Source of the DNA: Prauserella halophila
Lineage (GTDB): Bacteria; Actinomycetota; Actinomycetes; Mycobacteriales; Pseudonocardiaceae
DNA length: 64,000 nucleotides
Reading direction: 5' to 3'
NCBI RefSeq assembly: GCF_024171895.1
Contig: NZ_JAMTCQ010000010.1
Coordinates: forward strand, 434,001 to 498,000
Shown one piece after another: positions 8,234-17,434 of this stretch (the stretch's first letter is position 1; each line of letters begins with the position of its first letter). The translations under genes and the position numbers were made by a program. Below the pieces are notes generated by a model. The model made no database searches. It had not been told where the DNA came from and saw only the letters and a program-made list of their open reading frames with translations.

Positions 8234-9187
8234 ATGTCCCCCGTCTCCACTGACGCGGAAACTCACGAATCAGCCGGGTCGCGGCGGCCGAAGCCGGTCA
8301 CGTCCGGTCGGACCTCCCTGCCGGAACACGTCACCGTGAAGGTGTTCGTCCTGCTGCCGCTGGTGGCGATCGCCGCAGCGGTGCCGTTCGCGTGGGGGTG
8401 GGGCCTGAGCTGGATCGACATCGCGATCGGTGCCGCGTTCTTCGTCGTCAGCGGTCTCGGAGTGACGGCGGGATACCACCGGCTGTTCACACACGGTTCG
8501 TACAAGGCGGCCCGGCCGCTGCGCATCGCAATGGCGATCGCGGGCAGCATGTCGGCGCAGGGCCAGGTGACGACGTGGGTGGCGGACCACCGCAGGCACC
8601 ACGCGTTCTCCGACCGCGCGGGTGACCCGCATTCACCGTGGCGGTACGGCACGTCACCCGCCGCGCTGGCGAAGGGCTTCTGGCACGCGCACATGGGCTG
8701 GCTGTTCGACCGCGAGGTCACGAACGTCGAGCGGTTCGCCCCCGACCTCGCGGGTGACCGGGACATCCGCACCGTCGACCGCCTCTTCCCGGTCTGGGTG
8801 CTCGCGAGCTTCCTGCTGCCGGCCCTGCTCGGCGGGCTCATCACGTGGTCGGTGTGGGGCGGCGTGACGGCCTTCTTCTGGGCCGGTCTCGTCCGGATCG
8901 GGCTGCTGCACCACGTGACGTGGTCGGTGAACTCGATCTGCCACATGATCGGCGAACGTCCGTTCAGCAGCAGGGACAAGGCGGCGAACTTCTGGCCGCT
9001 CGCGGTCTTCTCGTTCGGTGAGGCATGGCACAACCTGCACCATGCTGACCCGACCTGTGCCCGCCACGGCGTGCTGCGTGGTCAGCTCGACATCTCGGCC
9101 AGGCTGATCTGGATCTTCGAGAAGCTCGGCTGGGCGACGAAGGTCCGCTGGCCGACCCCGACCCGTCTCACCAGGTTGGCTCGCTAG
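8234..9187 (+). CDS. Membrane acyl-CoA/acyl-lipid desaturase
   Basis: 317 residues with three histidine boxes in desaturase order: HRLFTH at about 82, HRRHH at about 119 and HNLHH at about 266. Hydrophobic hairpins lie near 38-75 and 190-225. Such di-iron enzymes insert a cis double bond (delta-9 type) into fatty acyl chains for membrane fluidity or mycolate-type lipids. ATG 8234 follows ACGAGGTG. It is monocistronic. The His-box spacing is complete, so it should be active; regiospecificity cannot be read. Confidence 0.88.
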   Translation: MSPVSTDAETHESAGSRRPKPVTSGRTSLPEHVTVKVFVLLPLVAIAAAVPFAWGWGLSWIDIAIGAAFFVVSGLGVTAGYHRLFTHGSYKAARPLRIAMAIAGSMSAQGQVTTWVADHRRHHAFSDRAGDPHSPWRYGTSPAALAKGFWHAHMGWLFDREVTNVERFAPDLAGDRDIRTVDRLFPVWVLASFLLPALLGGLITWSVWGGVTAFFWAGLVRIGLLHHVTWSVNSICHMIGERPFSSRDKAANFWPLAVFSFGEAWHNLHHADPTCARHGVLRGQLDISARLIWIFEKLGWATKVRWPTPTRLTRLAR

Positions 9188-9384
9188 CGGCCCACCCGTT
9201 CGCTGGTCACCGGGCGTCGCCGCCTCGGTCGGGCGGCTCCTCGTTTCGGGTGGCAGGGGCTCGGCGCACCCGTTGCTCGTGATACGACATCTTCACGATC
9301 TTCGTCTGTTGCACCGGTCCGTGGCCTGCAGGAGGGGCGGCTCGGCTACGGTCGTGCGCGGCAGGCGAACTGGGTGGAGGGACA

Positions 9385-10797
9385 ATGACGAGCACCGTGA
9401 CGCGTCACGGTCCGGACGGGCAGGAGCAGGTGCCCGGACCGGAACCCGCGGGTGAGCCGCGCGGGGGACGCTCCGGGTTCGCATGGCTGGTGCGGCTGCC
9501 GAGTGCGGCGGTGCACGGCCTGCGTCGTTCGGCGGCGACGTCGCCGGGCAGATTGACGCTGATCAGTGTCGGGCTTGCCCTGCTCGCGCTGCTGGTCGGC
9601 ACGGTCGCCAGCGCCGAACTCAGTGAGCGCAAGGCCACGATCGACGGTCTCGTCGACCATCGCGAGCCGTTGACAGCGGCCGCGCAGGAGGTCTACCGCT
9701 CGCTGTCGGACGCCGACGCCACCGCGGCGGGCACACTGCTCAACGCCGACTCCGAAGGCGTCGCGTTGCGGGATCGCTACGACCTCGACGTCGCCCGCGC
9801 CGGGGCTGCACTCGCGAAGGCGGCCGGCGATTCGGCCGGCAACCCCGAGGCCGTGGAGCAGGTCGACGTGCTGTCGCGGCAGTTGCCGGTCTACACCGGG
9901 CTGGTCGAGACGGCGCGGACGAACAGCCGCCAGGGCAACCCCGTCGGCGCGGCCTATCTCGCCGAGGCCTCGGAGCTCATGCGGTCGGAGATCCTGCCTG
10001 CCGCGAAGACGCTGTACGAGATCGACGTCGAGCGCCTCGCGGAGGAGCAGGACGACGCGATGTCCGTGCCGTGGCTGACCGGCCTGCTGGCGCTGGCGTT
10101 GCTGGCGGCGCTGATCGCCACGCAGGTGTGTCTCAAGCGCAAGACGAACCGGGTGTTCAACGTCGGCCTGGTCGTGGCGACGATCGCGGTCGGGCTGGCG
10201 GTGCTGTGGTCGGCGGTGGCCGTGACGGTCCAGAGCGTGCTCGTCGGCAGCGGTCAGTCCTCGGGCTCGGAACAGACCGACGTCATGGTGCAGGCCCGGA
10301 TCGCGGCGCTGCAGGCTCGTACCGACGAGACGCTGACGCTGCTGGCCCGCGGCAACGGCACCGCGTACGAGGAGGAGTACCAGGCTTCCATCCGGCAGCT
10401 GTCCGGCGCGAACGGCGAGGGCGGGTTGCTCGGTGAGGCGAGGGAAGGCACCGAGGGCCTGCCGGCCGCCGACCACGTCGATGCGGCCGTTCGCAGCGCA
10501 GGGGCGTGGCGCGACGTCCACGGGCAGGTGCGCAACCTCGACAACGGCGGCCGCTACGGGGACGCGGTCGAACTGGCCATCCAGACCGAGGGCGACGAGG
10601 GCGCGACGGCTGCGTTCACGCGCCTCGACGGCGACCTGGCCAGGGGGATCGCCGACAGCAGGCAGTTGTTCCTCGGCGACACGACGAATGCTTCGCGTGC
10701 GTTGACGCTGCTCTCACCGGGGTTCGCGGTGTTGTCGCTGGTGGCGATGCTGGGCTCGATCCTCGGTATCCGTGAACGTCTTCGGGAGTACCGCTGA
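9385..10797 (+). CDS. glnX: GlnX-like membrane sensor of the PknG pathway
   Basis: 470 residues. A cytoplasmic Pro/Gly-rich N-terminus is followed by a helix at about 55-77, an extracytoplasmic helical domain (about 78-225), a hairpin of two helices (about 230-284), a second extracytoplasmic helical domain (about 290-435) and a last helix (about 440-462). The immediate downstream genes are glnH and pknG, the order known in mycobacteria. There GlnX is thought to relay amino-acid binding by GlnH across the membrane to PknG. ATG 9385 has a GGAGGG site. The stop overlaps the glnH start (TGATG), so the genes are coupled. Confidence 0.85.
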   Translation: MTSTVTRHGPDGQEQVPGPEPAGEPRGGRSGFAWLVRLPSAAVHGLRRSAATSPGRLTLISVGLALLALLVGTVASAELSERKATIDGLVDHREPLTAAAQEVYRSLSDADATAAGTLLNADSEGVALRDRYDLDVARAGAALAKAAGDSAGNPEAVEQVDVLSRQLPVYTGLVETARTNSRQGNPVGAAYLAEASELMRSEILPAAKTLYEIDVERLAEEQDDAMSVPWLTGLLALALLAALIATQVCLKRKTNRVFNVGLVVATIAVGLAVLWSAVAVTVQSVLVGSGQSSGSEQTDVMVQARIAALQARTDETLTLLARGNGTAYEEEYQASIRQLSGANGEGGLLGEAREGTEGLPAADHVDAAVRSAGAWRDVHGQVRNLDNGGRYGDAVELAIQTEGDEGATAAFTRLDGDLARGIADSRQLFLGDTTNASRALTLLSPGFAVLSLVAMLGSILGIRERLREYR

Positions 10798-11759
10798 TGA
10801 AACGCTGGACATGGCTCGCCGGGGTGCTGGTGGCGACGTTGGTGGCCGGATGCGGGTCGGCGGGAACGCCCGTGGATCCCGCCCCGGTCGGATCGGTGCA
10901 GCGGCCGATGCCCGGCGGCACCGATGTGTCCGGGAAGATCGAGCAGGGCGGTTCGGAGGCACCGGACTGCAACCCGCGCGAGAGCTTGCGGCCGAACGAT
11001 TCGATCCCCGCCGGTTCCACAATGGACGACATCAGGAAACGCGGCTACCTCATCGCGGGAGTGGATCAGAGTACGAATCTGTGGGGCTTCCGCAATCCGC
11101 AGACCGGTGAGCTCGAAGGGTTCGACATCGATGTCGTGAAGGAGATCGCCCACGACATCTTCGGCGATTACGACCCGAACACGATCCGCTTCAAGGCGAT
11201 CAACTCCTCCGAGCGCGAGAGCGTGCTCGTCAACGGCGATGTGGACGTGGTCGTGCGCACCTATTCGGTGACCTGCCAGCGGCTGCAGAAGGTCGCGTTC
11301 TCGTCGGTGTACTTCGAGGCGGCGCAGCGGGTGCTGGTGACCGAGAAGTCCGGGATCGAGGACATTTCGCAGTTGGGCGGCAAAAAGGTGTGCGCCGCGG
11401 GCAGTTCGACGTCGGTGGGCAGGCTCGCCGAGGCCGACCCGAAGCCGGAGCCCGTGGTGACCAACAACTGGACGGACTGTCTCGTGCTGTTGCAGCAGGG
11501 CCAGGTCTCGGGTGTGTCGACCGACGACACGATCCTCGCGGGCATGACCGAGGAGGACCCGTCGACGCGCGTGGTCGGGCCGCCGCTGTCCGAGGAGCTG
11601 TACGGCGTCGGCGTCCCGAAGGGGAACAAGGACATGGTCCGGTTCGTGAACGCGACGCTCGAGGACTTCCGGCAGGACATGTGGCGCGACCGGTTCCGGC
11701 ACTGGGGGCTGCAACGGGTGCTCGGCAACCTGAAACCGCCGAAGCCGCAGTACCGGTGA
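10797..11759 (+). CDS. glnH: GlnH amino-acid-binding lipoprotein
   Basis: 320 residues. It has a lipoprotein signal peptide with lipobox LVAGC at about residue 19 and a periplasmic-binding-protein type-3 fold (GYLIAGVDQSTNLWGFRNPQ, FDIDVVKEIAHDIFGD, CQRLQKVAFS, GKKVCAAGSSTS). The mycobacterial homologue binds Asp/Glu and signals to protein kinase G through GlnX rather than feeding an ABC permease. No permease or ATPase gene is here either, which fits the signalling role. Confidence 0.88.
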   Translation: MKRWTWLAGVLVATLVAGCGSAGTPVDPAPVGSVQRPMPGGTDVSGKIEQGGSEAPDCNPRESLRPNDSIPAGSTMDDIRKRGYLIAGVDQSTNLWGFRNPQTGELEGFDIDVVKEIAHDIFGDYDPNTIRFKAINSSERESVLVNGDVDVVVRTYSVTCQRLQKVAFSSVYFEAAQRVLVTEKSGIEDISQLGGKKVCAAGSSTSVGRLAEADPKPEPVVTNNWTDCLVLLQQGQVSGVSTDDTILAGMTEEDPSTRVVGPPLSEELYGVGVPKGNKDMVRFVNATLEDFRQDMWRDRFRHWGLQRVLGNLKPPKPQYR

Positions 11760-11781
11760 CCGCGAACCGAGGAGGCAACCT

Positions 11782-14460
11782 GTGACCGACGAGCCACGTC
11801 ACCCTCGCCACGCGGCGCCGAACGAGGACGACGAGCAGCACACGCAGTACGTTGCCCCGGCGTGGCCGAACGGCGGAACGCCCCGGCATGCCGCTCCGGA
11901 CAACGCCGGCCAGCAACCACCCGGCCAGCAACCGCCGGGTCAGCAACCGCCGGGTCAGCAGGCACCGCAGCAGCCGTCGCAGGTACCGCCGGGCCGGCAG
12001 TCACCGCAGTCACCGCAGGCACCGCAGTCACCGCAGGCACCGCAGGAAGCGCAGGCAGCGGAGCCGCCGGGCGGGCCGCCCGAGCCGATGTCGACGAGTG
12101 TGCTCGACCACGCTCCGGGCACCGAGCTCGTCATGCCACCCCTGCCGCCGTCCGAATCGGACAGTCCGAGCGACGGTATGGGCCCGCCCAGTGGGTACAC
12201 GAGTGGCCCCGGCAGCGCTCCGGGCAGCGCGCCCGGAAGCGGCCCGGGCAGTGGCCCCGGGAGCGGCCCCGGGAGTGGCCCGGGTAGCGGCCCCGGGAGC
12301 GGTGCGGGAAGTGGTACCGGCAGTGGCCCGTGGACGGGGTCCGGTGCGGGTACTGCCGGCGGTGCGTTCTCGCGGACGTCGCGGCGGACGTCGAGACGTA
12401 CGGCGGCCCGCGGCGGTCTCGGCGCGGGCATGGTCGAAGTGCCGCCGGTGCCCTATCGCGACCCGGCCGAGGCGGTGCTGTCCGACCCGGTCGTGTCGGA
12501 GTCGAAGCGTTTCTGCAGCAGCTGCAACGCGAAGGTCGGCCGTGGCTCGGACGGTGACGCGGGAGATCCGCAGGGCACGTGCACCAAGTGCGGCACACCG
12601 TTCTCGTTCGTGCCGAAGCTGCAGCCGGGAGATCTCGTCGGCGGGCAGTACGAGGTGCTGGGCGCGCTCGCCTACGGCGGGCTCGGCTGGATCTATCTCG
12701 CGCGTGACCTCAACGTCGACGGCCGCTGGGTCGTCCTCAAAGGACTGATCAATACCGGCGATGCGACGGCGATGGCCGCCGCCGTGAACGAGAAGCGGTT
12801 CCTCGCCGAGGTCGAGCATCCGCACATCGTCAAGATCTACAACTTCGTGCAGCACCCCGATCCGGAAACGGGCGGGGCCGTCGACTACATCGTGATGGAG
12901 TACATCGGCGGGCAGTCGTTGCGTCAGCTCGCGCTCGACCACCATCGGGAGAGCGGGCGCGCCGAACCGCTGCCGATCGGGCAGGTCATCGCGTACGGGT
13001 TGGAAATCCTGCCCGCGCTGGGATATCTGCACAACCAGGGCCTGTTGTACTGCGATCTCAAGCCGGACAACGTGATCCAGACCGGAGATCAGCTCAAGCT
13101 GATCGATCTGGGTGCCGTGCGGCGGATGGACGACTACAACAGTCCGCTGTTCTTCACGAGCGGCTACAGCGCACCGGAGTTGGCGAGCGATGGTGCGTCC
13201 GTCGCGTCGGACCTGTTCACGGTCGGCCGTACGCTCGCCGTACTGAGCTTCGAATTCACCGGCTACACCACGAAGTTCAAGACGACACTGCCGAGCCAGG
13301 ACGACGTTCCGCTGTTCAAGTTGTTCGGTTCGTACTATCGGTTCCTGCGACGCGCGACCAATGCGGATCCGGCGCGCCGGTTCACCTCCGCCGAGGAGAT
13401 GGCCGACCAGCTTACGGGCGTGCTGCGCGAGATCATGGCACTGGGAACGGGGAAACAGCGTCCGGGGCAGTCCACTGTGTTCGGTCCGGAGACGAACACG
13501 TTCGGCGTCGACATGGTGGTGCCCGAGCGTGGGCAGGACGTGCCGCTGCCCGATCCGGTCGAAGTGGTGTCGGGACTTCCCGTGCCGCAGGTCGACACTG
13601 ACGACGCAGGCGCGGGTGTCCTCGCCGCGACGCTGGGTGCGGATCCGCGGGCGGCGATCGAGGCGCTGGCCGGCGCGCCGCGGGAGTCGATCGAGGTGCG
13701 GCTGCGGGTGGTGCGCGCACGGATCGAGCTGGGCGAGTTGGCCGAGGCCAACCGGCAGTTGCAGGCGGCGCAGTACCTGGCGATCAAGGCCGGGTTCCCG
13801 CACGACTGGCGGATCGACTGGTATCGCGGGCTGATCGAGCTCGCGGGCGGGCGTGCGCGGGTGGCGCACGTCGCGTTCGACACGGTCTACGACGAGCTGC
13901 CGGGTGAAACGGCGCCGAAGCTGGCGATGGCGTTCAGCGCGGAGGCGACCGGCGAGTACTTCGGCGCGTCGCGGCTGTACGAGCTGGTGTGGCGCACCGA
14001 CCGGTCGTACGTGAGCGCCGCGTTCGGGTTGGCGCGGGTGTACCTGGCGCAGGGGGCGCGGGCGAGCGCGATCGAGGTGCTCGAATCGGTGCCGGCGACG
14101 TCGACGCACCACGTGTCCGCGCAGCTGGCGGCGATCAAGGTGAAGATCACGCCGCTCGAGGGCAGGCCGGTGACGGAGGCCGACCTCGTGGACGCGAGCG
14201 TGCGATTCGAGCGGCTGCACCTGGACGCCGAGCGGCGGACGCGGCTCGCGATCGAGGTGTTGTCGGCAGCGCTGGCGTGGGTCGGCTCCAACGAGGCGTC
14301 CGACAGTGCCCGGGTGGTGGGGTGCGCGCTGCGCGACCGCGACGTGCGATTCGGCCTCGAGCAGCACTACCGATCGCTGGCCCGGTTGGTGTCGACGACC
14401 GCCGAGCGCATCGAGCTCGTCGACCAGGCGAACACCCTGCGGCCCCGCACCCTGACGTGA
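11782..14460 (+). CDS. pknG: Serine/threonine protein kinase PknG
   Basis: 892 residues, about 140 longer than the mycobacterial protein. Residues 1-230 are low complexity: repeated QQPPG and PQS blocks, then a Gly-Ser-Pro repeat. A rubredoxin-like zinc/iron centre follows (FCSSCNAKVG at about 243 and CTKCG at about 266). The kinase domain has a glycine loop (ALAYGGLGWIYLA), the Lys of VVLKGL near 319 and YCDLKPDNV near 423, with LIDLGAVR replacing the usual DFG. The rest, from about 600, is a TPR-type helical domain. PknG phosphorylates GarA/OdhI-type FHA regulators of the TCA cycle. GTG 11782 follows GAGGAGG. Confidence 0.93.
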   Translation: MTDEPRHPRHAAPNEDDEQHTQYVAPAWPNGGTPRHAAPDNAGQQPPGQQPPGQQPPGQQAPQQPSQVPPGRQSPQSPQAPQSPQAPQEAQAAEPPGGPPEPMSTSVLDHAPGTELVMPPLPPSESDSPSDGMGPPSGYTSGPGSAPGSAPGSGPGSGPGSGPGSGPGSGPGSGAGSGTGSGPWTGSGAGTAGGAFSRTSRRTSRRTAARGGLGAGMVEVPPVPYRDPAEAVLSDPVVSESKRFCSSCNAKVGRGSDGDAGDPQGTCTKCGTPFSFVPKLQPGDLVGGQYEVLGALAYGGLGWIYLARDLNVDGRWVVLKGLINTGDATAMAAAVNEKRFLAEVEHPHIVKIYNFVQHPDPETGGAVDYIVMEYIGGQSLRQLALDHHRESGRAEPLPIGQVIAYGLEILPALGYLHNQGLLYCDLKPDNVIQTGDQLKLIDLGAVRRMDDYNSPLFFTSGYSAPELASDGASVASDLFTVGRTLAVLSFEFTGYTTKFKTTLPSQDDVPLFKLFGSYYRFLRRATNADPARRFTSAEEMADQLTGVLREIMALGTGKQRPGQSTVFGPETNTFGVDMVVPERGQDVPLPDPVEVVSGLPVPQVDTDDAGAGVLAATLGADPRAAIEALAGAPRESIEVRLRVVRARIELGELAEANRQLQAAQYLAIKAGFPHDWRIDWYRGLIELAGGRARVAHVAFDTVYDELPGETAPKLAMAFSAEATGEYFGASRLYELVWRTDRSYVSAAFGLARVYLAQGARASAIEVLESVPATSTHHVSAQLAAIKVKITPLEGRPVTEADLVDASVRFERLHLDAERRTRLAIEVLSAALAWVGSNEASDSARVVGCALRDRDVRFGLEQHYRSLARLVSTTAERIELVDQANTLRPRTLT
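11911..12345 (+). repeat. Repetitive 5' region of pknG
   Basis: Two in-frame tandem tracts are present. A 15-bp-type CAGCAACCGCCGGGT repeat spans about 11911-11965, with CCGCAGTCACCGCAGGCA units to about 12055. A 12-bp-type GGCAGTGGCCCC/GGGAGCGGCCCC repeat spans about 12208-12340. They encode disordered Gln/Pro and Gly/Ser tails and are likely length-variable between strains. Confidence 0.75.
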
Positions 14461-14505
14461 CAAGGTATGACGGCCGCGGGGCGTGATCAGGCCGCGGGTT
14501 GTTGA

Positions 14506-14532
14506 GCGCCCCGAAAGTGCCCTTCGGGGCGC
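14506..14532. terminator. Hairpin between convergent pknG and thioesterase
   Basis: GCGCCCCGAA and TTCGGGGCGC form a perfect 10-bp stem with loop AGTGCCC. There is no T-tract. It is probably a bidirectional terminator; the same GAAxGTGCCCTTC core recurs in hairpins at 52973 and 53098. Confidence 0.65.
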
Positions 14533-14571
14533 ATCGTCACCGCAGCCACGACCACGCCACCGCCGCGGACA

Positions 14572-15165
14572 TCAGGGGTTGACGTCCCAGCCCCTGTCCT
14601 CGGTGGCCACGGCCTCGGCTGCGTTGGTCTCGCGGAACTTGTCGAGCGCGTCGGGGTCGCTGTGCGTGGTGAAGTGTTCGACCCCGACGGTGACGAACAG
14701 TGCCCTGGCGCGCAGCGCGACCGGACCGTCGGCGGCGTCGAGGCGACCTTCGGCGCTGACGTACGTCTTCCGGCCGGAACCGCCGTCGAGCTTGGCCGCG
14801 ATGTGCAGCGTCGAGCCGACGGGTACGGGCGCGACGAAGTCGGTCTCCAGTCGGGCGGTCACGGCCGGCCTGCGCAGCAGATTGCCGACCGCCGACCCGA
14901 GGGCCTCGTCGAACGCGCACGCCAGCAGCCCGCCGTGGGCCAGGCCGGGAGCGCCCTGGTGATCCTTCTGCACGGTGAACGTCGACACGACGGACATGTC
15001 GTCGGCGACCGTGGACTGCAGGTGCAGGCCCGATTCGACCTCGTGGCCGCACCCGAAGCACTCGGCGTAGTGCTCGGCGAGCTGCGTGCCGGGGGCGGGT
15101 GCGTCGGCGTGCGGGCCGACCGGCTCGGCGTCGGCGGGCGGCCAGCTGTCGGTGCGTGAACTCAT
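14572..15165 (-). CDS. PaaI/hotdog-fold thioesterase
   Basis: 197 residues. The hotdog segment has CFGCGHEVESGLHLQ, then GLAHGGLLACAFDEALGSA with the conserved HGG and acidic residue of acyl-CoA thioesterases, then VTARLETDFVAPVPVGSTL. The family hydrolyses small or aromatic acyl-CoA thioesters. ATG 15165 begins a short charged N-terminal tail. It is convergent with pknG and monocistronic. The substrate is unknown. Confidence 0.82.
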   Translation of the reverse strand: MSSRTDSWPPADAEPVGPHADAPAPGTQLAEHYAECFGCGHEVESGLHLQSTVADDMSVVSTFTVQKDHQGAPGLAHGGLLACAFDEALGSAVGNLLRRPAVTARLETDFVAPVPVGSTLHIAAKLDGGSGRKTYVSAEGRLDAADGPVALRARALFVTVGVEHFTTHSDPDALDKFRETNAAEAVATEDRGWDVNP

Positions 15166-15315
15166 CGGGTCAAGCTATCCGGCCGCTCGGCCGTGGCCTC
15201 GCCTGCGGCCCCGATCTGTGGTGAATGCCGCGGCTGGTTGCCGGCTGGCACGACTGTTCCGGTCGGAGCGGCCGGTCGGGTCGACTCGGCCTCACTCTTG
15301 GGGAGCGCAATCATC

Positions 15316-15488
15316 GTGACGAGGGCAGCACGGCACGTCGTGGCAGCGGTTTGCGCTCTGGGCCTCACCGCTTGCGGTGGCACGTGCAGCTGCGGGTGCG
15401 CACCGCCGACGTCGACAGCGGTCGTGAGCACTACTGCGAGGTCGCAGCCGAGACCGTTCAGGCCGCGCTGTCGAAGCTCGGGTGGTGA
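15316..15488 (+). pseudogene. Possible small lipoprotein with a one-base frameshift
   Basis: From GTG 15316 one frame reads a lipoprotein-like signal (VVAAVCALGLTACGG). It then turns into implausible Cys/Pro/Arg text. Exactly there the next frame becomes gene-like with strong GC3 bias (HVQLRVRTADVDSG, then CEVAAETVQAALSKLGW) and stops at 15488. One missing base near 15378 would join the two into a protein of about 58 residues. Either this is a damaged gene or a sequence error, or the resemblance is accidental. Confidence 0.3.
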
Positions 15489-15521
15489 GGCGGGCACCGG
15501 ACCGGGTTACGACGCCGGACG

Positions 15522-16724
15522 TCAGTCCTGGAGCGCGGACATGGACGTCCACTCGGACCAGGAGTACGACCAGTCGTGGTAGTTGCCGTCCCGCGGGCCG
15601 AGGGGCACGCTGCTGCCGCGCACCTCGAACGGGTCGCCGGTCTGCGCCAGGTTGTAGTACTCGAGGGCGTCCGCCGGGGCCAGGTTGACGCACCCGTGGC
15701 TGACGTTCGTGTGGCCCTGACTGCCCACCGACCACGGGGCCGCGTGGGTGAACTCGCCGTTGTTGGAGATCCGCACGGCCCATTCGACCCGGAAGTCCTC
15801 GTAGTCGTATTGGGGATTGGTCATGTAGTACTCGGAGTGCTTGGTCATCACGACGTGGGTGCCGTTGCGGGTGACGCGCCCGGGGTCGGAGTCGAGTCCG
15901 AAGCTCGCCGGGTAGTCGGCGGTCTGGTTGCCGTCGACGAACACCTTCATCCGGTGCGTCTGCGTGTTGGCGCGCACGAGCTGCCTGCGGCCGATCGTGA
16001 ACGTCGAGGACAGGTCGCTCTCGGCGTAGGCGCCGTCGCCCAGCGCGAGGCCGTACAGGTCGCCGTGGACCGACACCTCCGTGCCGGGCTCCCAGTACTC
16101 CTTGGGGCGCCAGTGCACGGCCGTGTCGAGTTCGAGCCACGCCCACGAACCCTCGGTGGCGTTGGACGGCTCGACCGACAGCGCTCGTTCGACCGCCGCC
16201 TTGTTCTCGACGGGTTCGTCGAACGTGATCGAGATCGGCATGGCGACGCCGTAGGTTCCGCCGTCGCCGACGTTCAGGCTGGCGCCGTGGATCGCGGCCG
16301 GCTTCACGGTGTGGAACGAGCCGGTGACCGGGGTTTCCTTGCCGTCGGCGTTCGTCGCGGTGCCCTTCCAGCGGTAGACCTTGTCGTAGCCGAGCCGTTC
16401 GGTGGTCGTCCACGATCGCTCGTTCGCGGCGAGTTCGCCGTCGACCGGCTCGCCCATGCCGTTGGCGAGCGTGACCTCGCTGAGTCTGCCGTGCTCGACG
16501 GTCACCGACACCTCGTCGCGCGGTTCGACGTCCGTGGCACCGTCACCGGGCCGGAGGCTGACCTCGGCCGCGGGTGCGGGCTCGGGCTCAGCGCCCTGTG
16601 CGCCTGCGCTGCCCTGCCGGGGTGCGGTCCCGGTGCAGGCCGTCAGCCAGAGCAACGCCGTCAGCGCCAGTGCAACGACCTGCGCGGATCTGCGACCGGG
16701 CCCGGTCGGTTGTCTCCCCGTCAC
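15522..16724 (-). CDS. L,D-transpeptidase lipoprotein, LdtMt2-like
   Basis: 400 residues. The lipoprotein signal ends LLWLTAC at about residue 30. Two Ig-like domains follow (about 50-145 and 146-245), then a YkuD catalytic domain with HTNVSHGCVNL, whose nucleophilic Cys is at about 345, and a C-terminal Trp-rich segment (YHDWSYSWSEW). This is the layout of the mycobacterial LdtMt2 family, which makes 3-3 peptidoglycan cross-links and is sensitive to carbapenems. GTG 16724 lies ten bases after AAGGGGG. All key residues are present. Confidence 0.92.
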   Translation of the reverse strand: MTGRQPTGPGRRSAQVVALALTALLWLTACTGTAPRQGSAGAQGAEPEPAPAAEVSLRPGDGATDVEPRDEVSVTVEHGRLSEVTLANGMGEPVDGELAANERSWTTTERLGYDKVYRWKGTATNADGKETPVTGSFHTVKPAAIHGASLNVGDGGTYGVAMPISITFDEPVENKAAVERALSVEPSNATEGSWAWLELDTAVHWRPKEYWEPGTEVSVHGDLYGLALGDGAYAESDLSSTFTIGRRQLVRANTQTHRMKVFVDGNQTADYPASFGLDSDPGRVTRNGTHVVMTKHSEYYMTNPQYDYEDFRVEWAVRISNNGEFTHAAPWSVGSQGHTNVSHGCVNLAPADALEYYNLAQTGDPFEVRGSSVPLGPRDGNYHDWSYSWSEWTSMSALQD

Positions 16725-17141
16725 GCCGATTCGCCCCCTTCGAAGTCCCCGGCGGATGCGGCCGCGACCGCGTCTTCGCCACGAATTCGAGAATAGTGAT
16801 GGTAATCACATCTCGCTGGTTGGTTCGAACGTTCCGATCGCCGCCGGCCGTGACCATGCGGCTACCCAGGTGACATGGCCGCTATGGAGGAGGCCGAAAC
16901 CTGTTCGGGGGTCGATCGGCCCGGTCGGACCAATCCGGATGCGGGGCTGTCCAAAAGACGGAGGAGGGGTAGGCTGCGAAGTGGCCGTTGTTTTGCGTGT
17001 TCGTGGCTTCACACTCGCGGAACTTCTAACGCGGGGCGTGAGGCGGACATGCGCTCTTTCGTAGAACCTCGTTGGAACCGTCCGGATCGGCCGGGACCTC
17101 ACTGCGGTGGGGTCCAGCTCAACAGCAACGAGGAGTAAACG
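16725..17141. other. cspA promoter and long leader region
   Basis: No convincing gene is present. The region separates the divergent L,D-transpeptidase and cold-shock genes, so both promoters must lie here. A GAGGAG site at about 17130 precedes the cspA GTG. A long leader is common for cold-shock mRNAs, but I see no diagnostic structure. Confidence 0.4.
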
Positions 17142-17345
17142 GTGGCGCAAGGCACTGTGAAGTGGTTCAACGCCGAAAAGGGCTTCGGCTTCATTGCCCA
17201 GGACGGCGGAGAGGGCGACGTGTTCGTCCACTACTCGGAGATCGAGGGCCGCGGCTTCCGCACCCTCGAGGAGAACCAGCGAGTGGAGTTCGAGGTCGGC
17301 CAGGGTCAGAAGGGCCCTCAGGCTCAGAAGGTCCGCGCTCTCTGA
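17142..17345 (+). CDS. cspA: Cold-shock protein CspA family
   Basis: 67 residues, the full length of a cold-shock domain. It carries [13 protein letters not shown] (RNP1) and DVFVHYSEI (RNP2), then [16 protein letters not shown]. It is a single-stranded nucleic-acid chaperone that melts mRNA secondary structure, either on cold shock or constitutively. GTG 17142 lies seven bases after GAGGAG. A perfect 18-bp hairpin follows at 17381. Confidence 0.95.
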   Translation: MAQGTVKWFNAEKGFGFIAQDGGEGDVFVHYSEIEGRGFRTLEENQRVEFEVGQGQKGPQAQKVRAL

Positions 17346-17380
17346 GGGCGTGCGTCACCTACTGACTTTCACTGACTGAC

Positions 17381-17419
17381 AAGTGAGCCCCCGGCGACAT
17401 CGTCGCCGGGGGCTCACTT
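17381..17419. terminator. Strong bidirectional hairpin after cspA
   Basis: A perfect 18-bp stem (AAGTGAGCCCCCGGCGAC at 17381-17398 and its complement at 17402-17419) encloses a 3-base loop. It lies between cspA and a convergent gene and ends in A/T-rich bases on both strands. Confidence 0.88.
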
Positions 17420-17434
17420 GCGTTTCGGGGCCGG

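Noticed and set aside
12028-14463. Long minus-strand open frame of 811 codons opposite pknG
   Set aside because: It is a shadow of the pknG codon bias; the plus strand has recognised rubredoxin, kinase and TPR motifs.
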